This document shows positions 7,444-15,877 of a stretch of DNA of 47,621 nt, in pieces. The notes under the pieces are model-generated. The model saw only the letters and a program-made list of their open reading frames with translations, was not told the DNA's origin and made no database searches. The stretch comes from a virus. The DNA lies in IMG/VR virus record IMGVR_UViG_3300023238_000251, positions 1 through 47,621 of that record. The stretch is one strand, 5' to 3'. Position 1 is the first letter of the stretch. Each line of letters starts with the position of its first letter. The position numbers and the translations under genes are program-made.

Positions 7444-10400
7444 ATGGCATTAGTATCACCAGGAGTACAAGTCAACGTAATTGATGAAAGCTTCTACACA
7501 CCATCAGCCGCTGGAACGGTACCTATGATCTTTGTTGCTACAGCTAGTAATAAAACTAAAAGTAGCGGCACAGGAACAGCAGCAGGTACAATAAAAGCAA
7601 ATGCGGGCAACCCATATTTGATCACTAGTCAGCGAGAGCTTGGTGAGACATTTGGCGATCCATTATTTTACAGTGACAGCAATGGCAATATGATCCACGG
7701 CGGAGAGCTTAATGAATACGGTTTACAAACTGCTTATTCTGCATTAGGCGTTTCAAATCGTGCATATGTTGTTCGTGCAGATTTAGACACATCAGAACTT
7801 ACTGCAAGTGCAACAGCACCAGGCGGCGAGCCTCTAAACGGCGCACATTGGTTTGATACTTCAACTAGTAACTACGGTATCCTACAATGGAATGGCGCTA
7901 GTGTACAAGTTGTAGGCGGACAAGCATTTACTGCAAAAGCCCCAACAGTACTTACAGTAGTAACTGACTTAGTTGGTAATGTAGCTGGCGGAGCTCCAAA
8001 AGCATCAATTGGTGCAATTGGCGATTATGCAATAGACGCTAACGACACAATGAACCGTTTGTATTTCAAAACAGCAGGCTACGGAACAACTACTCAACGA
8101 GTAACTAATACAGGTACTTGGGTAGAAGTAGGTAGCAATGCATGGAAAGCAAGTTGGTCTGCGATACGCGGGACAACAACAAATCCAAATCTAACAGCAA
8201 ACGGCGCGGGTAGTCATTCAATTACTATTAACACTACTGATGTTCCATTTACTGGAGCTGAAACAACTATTGCACAATACGTTGCAATTGTTAACGCAGC
8301 AGGTATTGCAGGCGTTACAGCGGCACAAGTTGATGGTTCTATTGAATTTTATGCAGATGCTACTAGTGATAGTGACGGAGCAGGCGCCGGCACAGCAGAC
8401 GGCAACATTACAATAGCAGACGGAACTGGCACAGCATTATTAGCAGCGTTAGGTCTAACAGCAGGCACATACAGTTCGGCTAGAATAGAAGCAGCAGCAC
8501 ATACAGCAGTTCCTGCATTTAAAACAGCAGATACAAGTTCAGCACCAACAGGAAGTGTTTGGATTAAAACAACTACTCCAAATGGCGGAGCAAAACTAAG
8601 TGTTAAAGCTTATAGTACAGCTACACAGCTATGGTCAAGTGTAACTACTCCAATTTACACTACTCCAGCACTTGCACTATATGGACTTGATAAAACAGGT
8701 AACGGTGCAAATTTACTAGCTGGCGCACTTTATGCAAAAGTTAATGTAGACGAGCTTGCTAACCCAATTGGAAACTACAAAGTTTATTCAAGAGCAGCAG
8801 CAGGCGCAACTAGCGTAACTGGCGCAGTAATTGGTGCAGCAGGCGTTGCAGCAGCTACATATACATTTACAGTATCAGAATCAAAAGCTAACACACTAGC
8901 AATGACAGCACCTGTAACAGTAAGTGTTACAACAGCTGACTCAAGTGCAGATGCAGAATTACTAGCAGCAGCAATTAATGCTAAAGGCTTAGTTAACGTT
9001 GTAGCATTAGTTGATGCAACTAACAAAGTTGTAATTCAGCATAAACTAGGCGGTGAGATTGAGTTTGTCGACACAGACAGTGGTCTAGCAGGATTTGGTT
9101 TTGCAGCAGCAACAGTAGCTAACTTGTATGTTGGTCCAGGCGACGCTGGTTTAGTAGCTTCAAACTGGAAGCCACTAGTATATACAGCATCAGGAACAGT
9201 TCCATTAAGTTTAGCAACAAGCAAGCAATTATGGTACAACAGTGTTACTGATGAAGTTGATATCATGGTGCACGCAGGCGAAAACGGCTGGGTTGGACTA
9301 AATCATGCAAACAGTCCTTACAGCGACACAAACCCCGAAGGCCCGCAGGTTGCAGCAACAGCGCCTACAAATCAATCAAACGGCGTAGATGCGCTTGTAG
9401 AAGGCGATATTTGGGTTAGTACAGCAGATGTTGAAAACTATCCAGCTATCTATAGATATAACGCTACATTAAGCGAATGGATTTTACTTGACAAAGCTGA
9501 TCAAACCACAGAAAATGGAGTATTGTTTGCAGATGCACGCTATGGCGACACAGGCGGAACAATTGATGACGCACCAAGTGCAACAATCGGCGAATTGCTA
9601 GAAAGTGATTACTTAGATCCAGACGCTCCAGATCCTGCACTGTATCCAAAAGGTATGCTGCTATGGAACTTGCGTAGAAGTGGATTTAATGTTAAGCGTT
9701 TCGAGCGCAATTATGTTGACATTACTGCGTTGAATACTGCATTTGGGGATGAACCAATGGAAGACTACTATCCACATCGTTGGGTTACTGATTCAGGTAA
9801 CCAAGAAGACGGTTCAGGTAGCTTCGGACGTCATGCACAGCGTAAGAGTGTTGTACAAGCACTACAAGCACTTGTTAATGACAACCAAGATATACGTGAC
9901 GAAGAAAGTCGTCAGTTTAACTTGTTAGCTGCTCCTGGTTATCCAGAGCTAATTGGTGAAATGATCACACTAAACTATGACAGACGTCTAACAGGCTTTG
10001 TTGTTGGTGATACACCATTCCGTTTAACACCAGATGCAACTTCATTAAATGAATGGGCAACTAACGTTAAACTAGCACTAGAAGATAACGACGACGGCGC
10101 AGTTAGCTTTGATGAATACATGGCTATGTACTACGGTTCGGGCTTTACAAGTGACAACGCAGGAAACAACATTGTTGTTCCACCAAGTCATATGGCACTA
10201 CGTACTATTATACTAAACGATCAGGTTGCTTTCCCTTGGTTTGCACCAGCAGGAACACGACGTGGTGGTGTAAGTAATGCTACAAGTTCAGGTTATATTA
10301 CTAGTGAAGGCGAATTTAAGTCAGTAGCATTAAACACTGGACAGCGTGATACACTTTATTCAAATGCAATTAATCCGATCACATTCATTAGTGGTGCAGG

Positions 10401-10770
10401 ACTTGTAGTATTTGGACAAAAGACTCGTGCAAGAAACGCAAGTGCATTGGATCGTGTTAACGTAGCACGTCTAACTGTATACTTACGTGGACAGCTAGAG
10501 TTGTTAGCCAAGCCATACTTGTTTGAGCCAAATGACAAGATCACAAGAGATCAAGTTAAAGCAGCAGCTGATGCGCTATTACTAGAATTAGTAGCACTAA
10601 GAGCACTTTACGACTTCCTAGTTGTGTGTGATGAAAGTAACAACACACCAGCAAGAATAGACCGTAATGAGTTATACTTAGATATTGCTATTGAACCAGT
10701 AAAAGCTATTGAGTTTATATACATACCGCTTAGAATTAAGAACACAGGCGAAATTGCAGCACTAGGTTAA
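7444..10770 (+). CDS. gp18: Tail sheath protein gp18, greatly enlarged
   Basis: Contractile sheath subunit. The N-terminus MALVSPGVQVNVIDES and the C-terminal half (YPELIGEMITLNYDRRL, FPWFAPAGTRRGG, INPITFISGAGLVVFGQKT, RLTVYLRGQLELL, IEPVKAIEFIYIPLRI) are classic sheath signatures. At 1108 aa it is far longer than T4 gp18 (659). The excess, about residues 115-700, is Ala/Thr/Gly-rich and beta-prone, with repeated short modules around W (near 131-157, 368-400, 652-684). This insertion probably forms surface domains on the sheath. A strong AGGAG and a late promoter precede it; a terminator follows. Confidence 0.95.
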   Translation: MALVSPGVQVNVIDESFYTPSAAGTVPMIFVATASNKTKSSGTGTAAGTIKANAGNPYLITSQRELGETFGDPLFYSDSNGNMIHGGELNEYGLQTAYSALGVSNRAYVVRADLDTSELTASATAPGGEPLNGAHWFDTSTSNYGILQWNGASVQVVGGQAFTAKAPTVLTVVTDLVGNVAGGAPKASIGAIGDYAIDANDTMNRLYFKTAGYGTTTQRVTNTGTWVEVGSNAWKASWSAIRGTTTNPNLTANGAGSHSITINTTDVPFTGAETTIAQYVAIVNAAGIAGVTAAQVDGSIEFYADATSDSDGAGAGTADGNITIADGTGTALLAALGLTAGTYSSARIEAAAHTAVPAFKTADTSSAPTGSVWIKTTTPNGGAKLSVKAYSTATQLWSSVTTPIYTTPALALYGLDKTGNGANLLAGALYAKVNVDELANPIGNYKVYSRAAAGATSVTGAVIGAAGVAAATYTFTVSESKANTLAMTAPVTVSVTTADSSADAELLAAAINAKGLVNVVALVDATNKVVIQHKLGGEIEFVDTDSGLAGFGFAAATVANLYVGPGDAGLVASNWKPLVYTASGTVPLSLATSKQLWYNSVTDEVDIMVHAGENGWVGLNHANSPYSDTNPEGPQVAATAPTNQSNGVDALVEGDIWVSTADVENYPAIYRYNATLSEWILLDKADQTTENGVLFADARYGDTGGTIDDAPSATIGELLESDYLDPDAPDPALYPKGMLLWNLRRSGFNVKRFERNYVDITALNTAFGDEPMEDYYPHRWVTDSGNQEDGSGSFGRHAQRKSVVQALQALVNDNQDIRDEESRQFNLLAAPGYPELIGEMITLNYDRRLTGFVVGDTPFRLTPDATSLNEWATNVKLALEDNDDGAVSFDEYMAMYYGSGFTSDNAGNNIVVPPSHMALRTIILNDQVAFPWFAPAGTRRGGVSNATSSGYITSEGEFKSVALNTGQRDTLYSNAINPITFISGAGLVVFGQKTRARNASALDRVNVARLTVYLRGQLELLAKPYLFEPNDKITRDQVKAAADALLLELVALRALYDFLVVCDESNNTPARIDRNELYLDIAIEPVKAIEFIYIPLRIKNTGEIAALG

Positions 10771-10785
10771 TATGCGCATATAATG

Positions 10786-10810
10786 AGTGGGGAAAGTTCC
10801 CCACTTGTTT
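10786..10810 (+). terminator. Rho-independent terminator after gp18
   Basis: AGTGGGGAA / TTCCCCACT inverted repeat (9 bp, very tight loop; more realistically 8 bp with a 4-nt loop) followed by TGTTT. It sits between the gp18 stop and the gp19 promoter. Confidence 0.75.
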
Positions 10811-10813
10811 AAG

Positions 10814-10821
10814 CATAAATA
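10814..10821 (+). promoter_or_regulatory. gp19: Late promoter for tail tube gene
   Basis: CATAAATA followed by CTGTACAGGAG. One mismatch to TATAAATA. The AGGAG at 10828-10832 is the gp19 ribosome binding site. Confidence 0.7.
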
Positions 10822-10840
10822 CTGTACAGGAGAATAACGA

Positions 10841-11479
10841 ATGCCAATTACAACATTACAAAATATCAGTGTACCTACAGAAGGTGCTGGATCAAACTCA
10901 TCATTATTGATGCCTAAGTTACAGTATCGCTTTAGAGTATTACTAGATGGTTTTGGTACTACTGGCGGACCAGATGGTACTAGAGAAGTTTCAAGACAAG
11001 TAGTAGACGTAACTCGTCCAAACGTTAGTTTTGAGCAAATGACTATTGACGCTTATAACTCAAGAACATATCTTGCAGGTAAGCACACATGGGAACCAAT
11101 TACATTAACACTACGCGAAGATGCAAACAACAACGTACAAAAAGTTGTTGGACAGCAGCTACAAAAGCAGTTCGATTTCTTCGAGCAGTCAAGCGCAGTA
11201 TCAAGTGGTACTTACAAGTTCCAAACTAGAATTGAAATACTAGACGGTGGCAACGGTGCTAATGGAGCAAACGTAATTGACCGCTTCCAATTAGTTGGTT
11301 GTTATTTAGAATCAGCAAACTATAACTCACTAGCTTATGCTACTAACGAAGCAGTAACAACTACGCTAAGTATTCGTTATGACAACGCTATCCAGTTTGG
11401 ATCAGACGAGTCGTTCGAAGGCATCGGCGAAGCAGTTACAAGAGCAGTAAATTCAGCTATCGGCGGAACTACTGTTTAA
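10841..11479 (+). CDS. gp19: Tail tube protein gp19
   Basis: Forms the inner tube of the contractile tail. 212 aa, slightly longer than T4 gp19 (163). Tube-fold signatures include KLQYRFRVLLDGFG, SRQVVDVTRPNVSFEQM, WEPITLTLRED, and later FQLVGCYLESANYNSLAYAT with TTLSIRYDNA, the standard ending of this family. It lies directly after the sheath gene, as in T4, but has its own promoter and is followed by its own terminator-like hairpin, so tube and sheath can be expressed in different amounts. Confidence 0.93.
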   Translation: MPITTLQNISVPTEGAGSNSSLLMPKLQYRFRVLLDGFGTTGGPDGTREVSRQVVDVTRPNVSFEQMTIDAYNSRTYLAGKHTWEPITLTLREDANNNVQKVVGQQLQKQFDFFEQSSAVSSGTYKFQTRIEILDGGNGANGANVIDRFQLVGCYLESANYNSLAYATNEAVTTTLSIRYDNAIQFGSDESFEGIGEAVTRAVNSAIGGTTV

Positions 11480-11512
11480 TACAATTAGTTAAGGTTGGTA
11501 TTTTCTATAAGG

Positions 11513-11550
11513 AGCGGAGATTGGTAATTCAGTCTTCGCTTTTCTTTTAT
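11513..11550 (+). terminator. Terminator-like hairpin after gp19
   Basis: AGCGGAGA (11513-11520) pairs with TCTTCGCT (11533-11540) with one G-U pair and a 12-nt loop, followed by TTTCTTTTAT. Typical shape of an intrinsic terminator. Confidence 0.65.
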
Positions 11551-11570
11551 ATACCCAGATAATGCATAAG

Positions 11571-11578
11571 GATAAATA
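11571..11578 (+). promoter_or_regulatory. Late promoter, predicted leaderless
   Basis: GATAAATA then TTAGT then the ATG at 11584. With the T4 late octamer at -13 to -6, +1 falls on the A of ATG. No ribosome binding site is present. Confidence 0.7.
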
Positions 11579-11583
11579 TTAGT

Positions 11584-12831
11584 ATGAGTTTTAAAGATGC
11601 ATTCCTATTCAACCTTGAGTCAGAAACACATTTGCGTGACGCACGTCATGCGAACCAAATTTACACACAAAATAACTTTGCGTTTACACCTAAAACAAAG
11701 TTTATGTATCATGTTAATTTTATTCCTAATCCCGAAATAGGGTTGGGCGAAGTATCAAATACATTTAAATTCCAAAAAGAAATAGGCGTACTTGTTAAGA
11801 GTGCTGACCTGCCAAGTTTTAGAGCAAGCGTAGAAAATAAGCAACAATACAATCGTAAAAAGAACGTACAAACTAGAGTTGATTACGAAGATTGTAGAAT
11901 TGCATTTCACGATGATAATACTGGCGTTACTAGAGCATTATTAGAAGACTACTATAAATATTATTTCCAAGATGCTAACACTATTACCGGAACACCACTT
12001 AATCCAGCAGCAAATGGCGCTTTTGGATCTCGTGATAAATATTTTGCTAGGGTTCCAAACTACGGAATGAATACAGGCAAAACTAAACCATTCTTTAACA
12101 GTATTACAATCTATCAATTATCACGTAGAAAATGGGTGGCATACACATTAGTTAATCCACTGCTAACTGCATGGGATCACGGATCTGTCGAAAGCGGATC
12201 CAGCGACTTTAATGAAAACACAATTAATGTTGCATACGAAGCTGTGCAATATACTAGCGGCACCGTTGGCGGTGACACTCCAGCTGGAATGGCAGATCAA
12301 AGTATAGGATATGATACAACTCCGAGCCCACACGGATATTTAGATAATGCTATGAATAGCGATGCAGATTTAAGCAAAGGGTTAATTCCTGCACTAGTTG
12401 GATTAGGAACATCGGCACTACTAAACAAAGCGTTTGGAAATAAAAATAGTCCAAGTAAAAATATTCTTAAACAAGTTGCAACTGGTGTAATAGGCGGCAT
12501 AGTATCTAACGTTTTATCACAAAATAAACTACCAGTACCTGATCCACAAAACAATGTAACTCCTTCGACATCTGCGTCAAACAATGGTAGAATGATGTCA
12601 CCGACTACTATTAATTCACTACTATCAATACCCGCAGTTGCAAGTCAAGTAATGCCTGCATTAATTAATAGCGGAGCATTGCCTAATACTACAATGGCTG
12701 ATTACAATAGTGCAACGCCGTCAGTAAAAGCAGCATACGAATCAGATTTAAGATCTCAAATTGCACAAGGCGATCAGAATTTAACACAAATTGCATCAAA
12801 TGCACTAACTGATCTAGGATACGGAACTTAA
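11584..12831 (+). CDS. Tail-tube-fold structural protein with Gly/Ala-rich C-terminal region
   Basis: 415 aa, probable virion protein. Residues about 35-230 look like a diverged tube/baseplate-initiator fold: KFMYHVNFIPN, LVKSADLPSFRASVENKQQYN, a strand-rich DYEDCRIAFHDD, then ALLEDYYKYYF. Tube proteins of the gp19/gp54 type share this order (hub strand, a LP-centred loop, then a strand before a helix). Residues about 255-300 include a hydrophobic Gly-rich stretch (LIPALVGLGTSALLNKAF, VATGVIGGIVSNVL). The C-terminus is Ser/Asn/Thr-rich. It could be a gp48/gp54-like tube initiator or a tail-tip protein. Position after gp19 supports a tail role. Confidence 0.55.
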   Translation: MSFKDAFLFNLESETHLRDARHANQIYTQNNFAFTPKTKFMYHVNFIPNPEIGLGEVSNTFKFQKEIGVLVKSADLPSFRASVENKQQYNRKKNVQTRVDYEDCRIAFHDDNTGVTRALLEDYYKYYFQDANTITGTPLNPAANGAFGSRDKYFARVPNYGMNTGKTKPFFNSITIYQLSRRKWVAYTLVNPLLTAWDHGSVESGSSDFNENTINVAYEAVQYTSGTVGGDTPAGMADQSIGYDTTPSPHGYLDNAMNSDADLSKGLIPALVGLGTSALLNKAFGNKNSPSKNILKQVATGVIGGIVSNVLSQNKLPVPDPQNNVTPSTSASNNGRMMSPTTINSLLSIPAVASQVMPALINSGALPNTTMADYNSATPSVKAAYESDLRSQIAQGDQNLTQIASNALTDLGYGT

Positions 12832-12833
12832 TT

Positions 12834-13175
12834 ATGGAAAACAAAGACATAACTACAGAATTTTTTAATAACTTTTATAATTTAGAAATTAGTTATAATC
12901 CTAGCGAAGTTGATGCTGTTATTGGTTATTTTCTTAAAAGAGGCTTTGATAAAACTGCTGCAATTAATACAGCAAGTGTATTATTACAACAAGCTAAAAT
13001 TGATGACTTAAATGTACAGCAATTAATAGATACACTTAAAGGTGTAACTGACGTACAACTAAGTCTTATCGTTGCACAAATACTTAACTTTAATAGAGAA
13101 AAAACTAGTGTATTAGGATTTAGAGATGAATCGTCACAGTTTGAATTATTTGAACAACGCAACGTAGTGATATGA
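12834..13175 (+). CDS. Small probable virion protein, unknown function
   Basis: 113 aa. Not recognised by function, but it resembles a small conserved protein often found in the tail/head region of marine T4-like phages. Visible features: an N-terminal FFNNFYNLEISYNPSEVDAV segment, a helical middle (VIGYFLKRGFDKTAAINTASVLLQQA), and a C-terminus with QILNFNREKTSVLGFR. It starts 2 nt after the tube-like gene and ends 1 nt before gp4, with no room for a promoter, so it is co-transcribed and probably structural. Confidence 0.6.
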   Translation: MENKDITTEFFNNFYNLEISYNPSEVDAVIGYFLKRGFDKTAAINTASVLLQQAKIDDLNVQQLIDTLKGVTDVQLSLIVAQILNFNREKTSVLGFRDESSQFELFEQRNVVI

Positions 13176-13176
13176 T

Positions 13177-13614
13177 ATGGGTCGATTTGCTCAAGGTAAA
13201 TTTAATCTAAAAAATCCAGAAAAATACATAGGTAATAAAGTTCCTACATACCGTTCAGGTTGGGAATTTACTTTTATGAAGTTCTGCGACGAACATCCTG
13301 CAATAGAACAATGGGCAAGTGAAGCTGTACGTATACCTTACCGCAACCCACTGACCGGTAAACAAACTGTTTATGTGCCTGACTTCTTTATTTCATATGC
13401 AGATAAAAGCACTAAAAAGCGTGTAGAACTAATTGAAGTTAAACCTGCTAATCAAGCAATGCGAGAACGCCTTGGTAATAGCAAACACAATCAAGCACAT
13501 TATGTAGTAAATCAAGCCAAGTGGGAAGCTGCAAGGGCATGGTGTAAACAAAAAGGAATACTATTCCGTATTGTTACTGAAGATGATATATTCCATCAAG
13601 GAAGGAAAAGATAA
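13177..13614 (+). CDS. gp4: gp4-like head completion protein (nuclease fold)
   Basis: T4 gp4 is added to filled heads before neck attachment and has a PD-(D/E)XK-type fold. Here 145 aa carry YRSGWEFTFMKFCDEHP, EAVRIPYRNPLTGK, YVPDFFISY (the PD), LIEVKPANQ (the E-x-K) and NQAKWEAARAWCKQKGI. This matches T4 gp4 closely in order and spacing (FKSSWERTFM, IEIKP, NQAKWEAA). The catalytic Asp, Glu and Lys all seem present. It starts one base after the preceding stop. Its own stop codon lies inside a late promoter octamer that serves gp16. Confidence 0.85.
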   Translation: MGRFAQGKFNLKNPEKYIGNKVPTYRSGWEFTFMKFCDEHPAIEQWASEAVRIPYRNPLTGKQTVYVPDFFISYADKSTKKRVELIEVKPANQAMRERLGNSKHNQAHYVVNQAKWEAARAWCKQKGILFRIVTEDDIFHQGRKR

Positions 13615-13617
13615 ATA
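13610..13617 (+). promoter_or_regulatory. Late promoter overlapping gp4 stop
   Basis: GATAAATA spanning the gp4 stop codon TAA (13612-13614), 26 nt before the gp16 ATG at 13644. Confidence 0.6.
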
Positions 13618-13643
13618 ATAGTAGCATATAATGGAAAGTTTAA

Positions 13644-14150
13644 ATGACTAAAAAATTAGAAGACCTACTAAATTTACCTGACTCAAAAGAAATTATAAAA
13701 GAAGCACAATTTCAAGAAGCAGAGCAAGCAAAGCATGAAATGGCAAATGTAGTTGAAACATTCCGTGACATAGAAGAGTTTGATAAAATTGCTAGTGCAT
13801 TACCTGCTATAAAAGGCTTAGGTAAAATGGCAGACGACGAGCTTAATGAGATTGCTGACAAAGCAATGCAAGCATACGATGATCTAATGGATTTAGGTAT
13901 GAATGTAGAAAGTCGTTATAGTGGCAGAGTATTTGAAACTGCTGGCGGACTGCTTAAAACTAGTTTAGATGCTAAAGTAGCTAAACTTAATAATAAATTA
14001 AAAGTAGTTGAGCTACAACTTAAAAAGCAAAAGCAGGATAATGACGGCAAAGTAAGCGGCGAAGGCGATATAGTCAACGGCGCTGGATATGTTGTTACTG
14101 ATAGAAATAGCCTTTTAGAAAAGCTCAAAGGCTTGGATAAAGATAAATAA
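13644..14150 (+). CDS. gp16: Small terminase subunit gp16
   Basis: DNA-recognition subunit of the packaging motor, regulating gp17. 168 aa, close to T4 gp16 (164). Assigned by position just ahead of the terminase block and by helical composition: an N-terminal LEDLLNLPDSKE, a central helix pair with MADDELNEIADKAMQAYDDLMDLGMN and RYSGRVFETAGGLLKTSLDAK, and a C-terminal segment with NSLLEKLKGLDK. The middle LLKTSLDAKVAKLNNKLKVVELQ corresponds to the oligomerising coiled coil. Its stop is embedded in the next late promoter. Direct sequence identity to T4 is low, so the call rests partly on context. Confidence 0.65.
   Translation: MTKKLEDLLNLPDSKEIIKEAQFQEAEQAKHEMANVVETFRDIEEFDKIASALPAIKGLGKMADDELNEIADKAMQAYDDLMDLGMNVESRYSGRVFETAGGLLKTSLDAKVAKLNNKLKVVELQLKKQKQDNDGKVSGEGDIVNGAGYVVTDRNSLLEKLKGLDKDK
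14142..14149 (+). promoter_or_regulatory. Late promoter overlapping gp16 stop
   Basis: GATAAATA with the gp16 stop TAA at 14148-14150. It lies 28 nt upstream of the ATG at 14178, whose leader contains AGGGA. Confidence 0.6.
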
Positions 14151-14177
14151 TACATATAGAACAGGGATCATTGCGCA

Positions 14178-14741
14178 ATGAGATCATTTACAACAGTACT
14201 AACAGAGTCTAAAAAGACTTATGAATTTAAAATTGGTGTAGCAGGGCCTTTACCAGAAGGCTTTGAAGACACACTAGAAACAATACTTAAGAAGTATGGA
14301 GCTAGTAATCTAACTTCCGGTAAGAAAACACCAATACAAGAACGTCCACTAGACTTTCCGCAGTTAACAAATATGGAAGTTACATACTTTGAACTTGGTG
14401 TCGAATACCCAACCACACCGCAAGTATTACAAGCATACATTGGTAATTGCTGTAACATTGATCAAGCATATGTTATTGTGCGAAATTTAGGCGATCCTAG
14501 AGAAGAGTATCAAGATATTAAAGACGATGCACCATACGAAGCTATGTTAACTAAAGAAGACATGGGGGAAGCTGATCCAGGAGCGCAAGTTCATGTAGGC
14601 GGCGAAAGAATAATGAGTCTTTTAAAAGAACTAGAAACTGTGCGTAAAGAAAATGAACACAGTGGTGCTGAAGGCGCTCCGGTTGGAGAGTCAACAGACA
14701 TTGGTGACACAGAAAATACTAAAGCAGTTGTAGGAGGCTGA
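14178..14741 (+). CDS. Conserved-type phage protein of unknown function
   Basis: 187 aa. Not recognised by function. The N-terminal two thirds look globular (YEFKIGVAGPLPEGFEDTLE, PQVLQAYIGNCCNIDQAYVIVRN). The C-terminal 70 residues are acidic and low complexity, ending in a GESTDIGDTENT tail. It starts with MRSFTTVLTES, a type of N-terminus seen on marine phage structural proteins. Late promoter upstream, and the next gene begins 4 nt after its stop. A head-core or scaffold-associated role is possible but is inference only. Confidence 0.55.
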   Translation: MRSFTTVLTESKKTYEFKIGVAGPLPEGFEDTLETILKKYGASNLTSGKKTPIQERPLDFPQLTNMEVTYFELGVEYPTTPQVLQAYIGNCCNIDQAYVIVRNLGDPREEYQDIKDDAPYEAMLTKEDMGEADPGAQVHVGGERIMSLLKELETVRKENEHSGAEGAPVGESTDIGDTENTKAVVGG

Positions 14742-14745
14742 AATT

Positions 14746-15807
14746 ATGAATATGAAGAAATTAATTGAATCAATGGATCACATCGAAGAATGTGGAATGG
14801 CCGAAGGCCCCATGGGAATGGCTCCACCTGCACCAGAGATGGACAAAGGTAATCCAGTAACAGTAAACGTATCAATGAATGCAAGCGGCAAAGAACATGT
14901 AGCTGATTTGTTAGATATGATGAAGAACGCAGGACTAGGCGATGCAGCTCCGGCAGCAGACGCAATGATGTCACCACGTATGGATATGGAACGTTTGTCA
15001 GGCATTATGGGCAAGCCAGAACATGATCACGATGACGACAAAATGAATCTTCCTGCGGTTGCAGATTTAGACGGCGGCGAAGACGAATCATATGCTAACG
15101 AAATGGATGGCGAAGATGACATGGACGAAGGCGCTGTTAAAAATGCAATGATAGACGATGCTGAAGGTATGGACAAAGAAGATTTTTGTGAAAAGTACAT
15201 GGCACAAGGCATGGACAGAGCAGAATGTGAAGAGCATTGGAATTCTATGAATGAAGCAGAAACTGAAGATATGTCCAGTGAAGGTACTTACACTATTAAA
15301 GTTAAAGGCAAGAATATGGACAGCCAAAATGAGCTTGCAAGAATAGCACAGCTTTCAGGTGTATCTGCTCCAGAAGAAATGGAAGTAGAAGCAGCAGGCG
15401 ACTACGCTAATGAGCCAGACGAACAGTATAGCGATTTAAGTGCTGTTATCCCAGATGGCGATGACTTACACAAGCAAAAGAAATCACACCCAGCAACAGC
15501 AGGTGGCGACAATCCAATGGCTATTGAAAACATTAAAGCAGCATTGTATGCAGCATTAACTGAAAAGAAAATGTCTGAAGGTGAACTACCAGCAGCATTA
15601 AAAGCATACCAAGACAAGAAAAAAGGTAAAGCACCTGCTAAAGGTAAATCTAAATCAGGCAAGATGCCAATGGATGCAGGCAAAGATGGTAAAAAAGGCA
15701 CTAAAGATGACAAGCCAGCATTTTTGAAAAAAGAAGAAATGGCTGCTGAAGGCCGTGGACGTGGCAAGAAGACCAAGCTAACGGCTGGACGTGGACGTGG
15801 CAAATAG
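14746..15807 (+). CDS. Acidic then basic low-complexity protein, candidate internal head or scaffold protein
   Basis: 353 aa. Residues 1-250 are rich in Met, Asp and Glu (DHDDDKMN, GGEDESYANEMDGEDDMDEG). The last 70 residues are Lys/Gly-rich and end in two GRGRGK copies (GRGRGKKTKLTAGRGRGK). A module at about 137-170 (DDAEGMDKEDFCEKY ... HWNSMNE) recurs in the protein encoded at 19299. The charge split suggests it binds DNA through the basic tail, as internal head or core proteins do. No enzymatic motif is visible. The portal, protease and capsid genes are not in the window, so the role cannot be settled. A terminator follows. Confidence 0.5.
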   Translation: MNMKKLIESMDHIEECGMAEGPMGMAPPAPEMDKGNPVTVNVSMNASGKEHVADLLDMMKNAGLGDAAPAADAMMSPRMDMERLSGIMGKPEHDHDDDKMNLPAVADLDGGEDESYANEMDGEDDMDEGAVKNAMIDDAEGMDKEDFCEKYMAQGMDRAECEEHWNSMNEAETEDMSSEGTYTIKVKGKNMDSQNELARIAQLSGVSAPEEMEVEAAGDYANEPDEQYSDLSAVIPDGDDLHKQKKSHPATAGGDNPMAIENIKAALYAALTEKKMSEGELPAALKAYQDKKKGKAPAKGKSKSGKMPMDAGKDGKKGTKDDKPAFLKKEEMAAEGRGRGKKTKLTAGRGRGK

Positions 15808-15837
15808 TAAGTCTTAATAATTAGATGCACTAACCAG

Positions 15838-15860
15838 ATAGGTCCTTAGGGACCTATTTG
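15838..15860 (+). terminator. Terminator hairpin upstream of terminase block
   Basis: ATAGGTCC, loop TTAG, GGACCTAT: a perfect 8-bp stem with a 4-nt loop, followed by TTG. It ends the run from gp16 to the acidic protein. Confidence 0.7.
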
Positions 15861-15864
15861 CTTG

Positions 15865-15872
15865 AGTAAATA
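15865..15872 (+). promoter_or_regulatory. Late promoter-like octamer AGTAAATA, predicted leaderless
   Basis: AGTAAATA then GCTGT then the ATG at 15878, the same 5-nt spacing as the other predicted leaderless late genes. Two mismatches to consensus. Confidence 0.5.
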
Positions 15873-15877
15873 GCTGT

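Noticed and set aside
15402-15830. 142-aa minus-strand ORF opposite the acidic protein
   Set aside because: Its composition (Pro/Ser/Leu) mirrors the low-complexity plus-strand gene; no start signal; a shadow frame.
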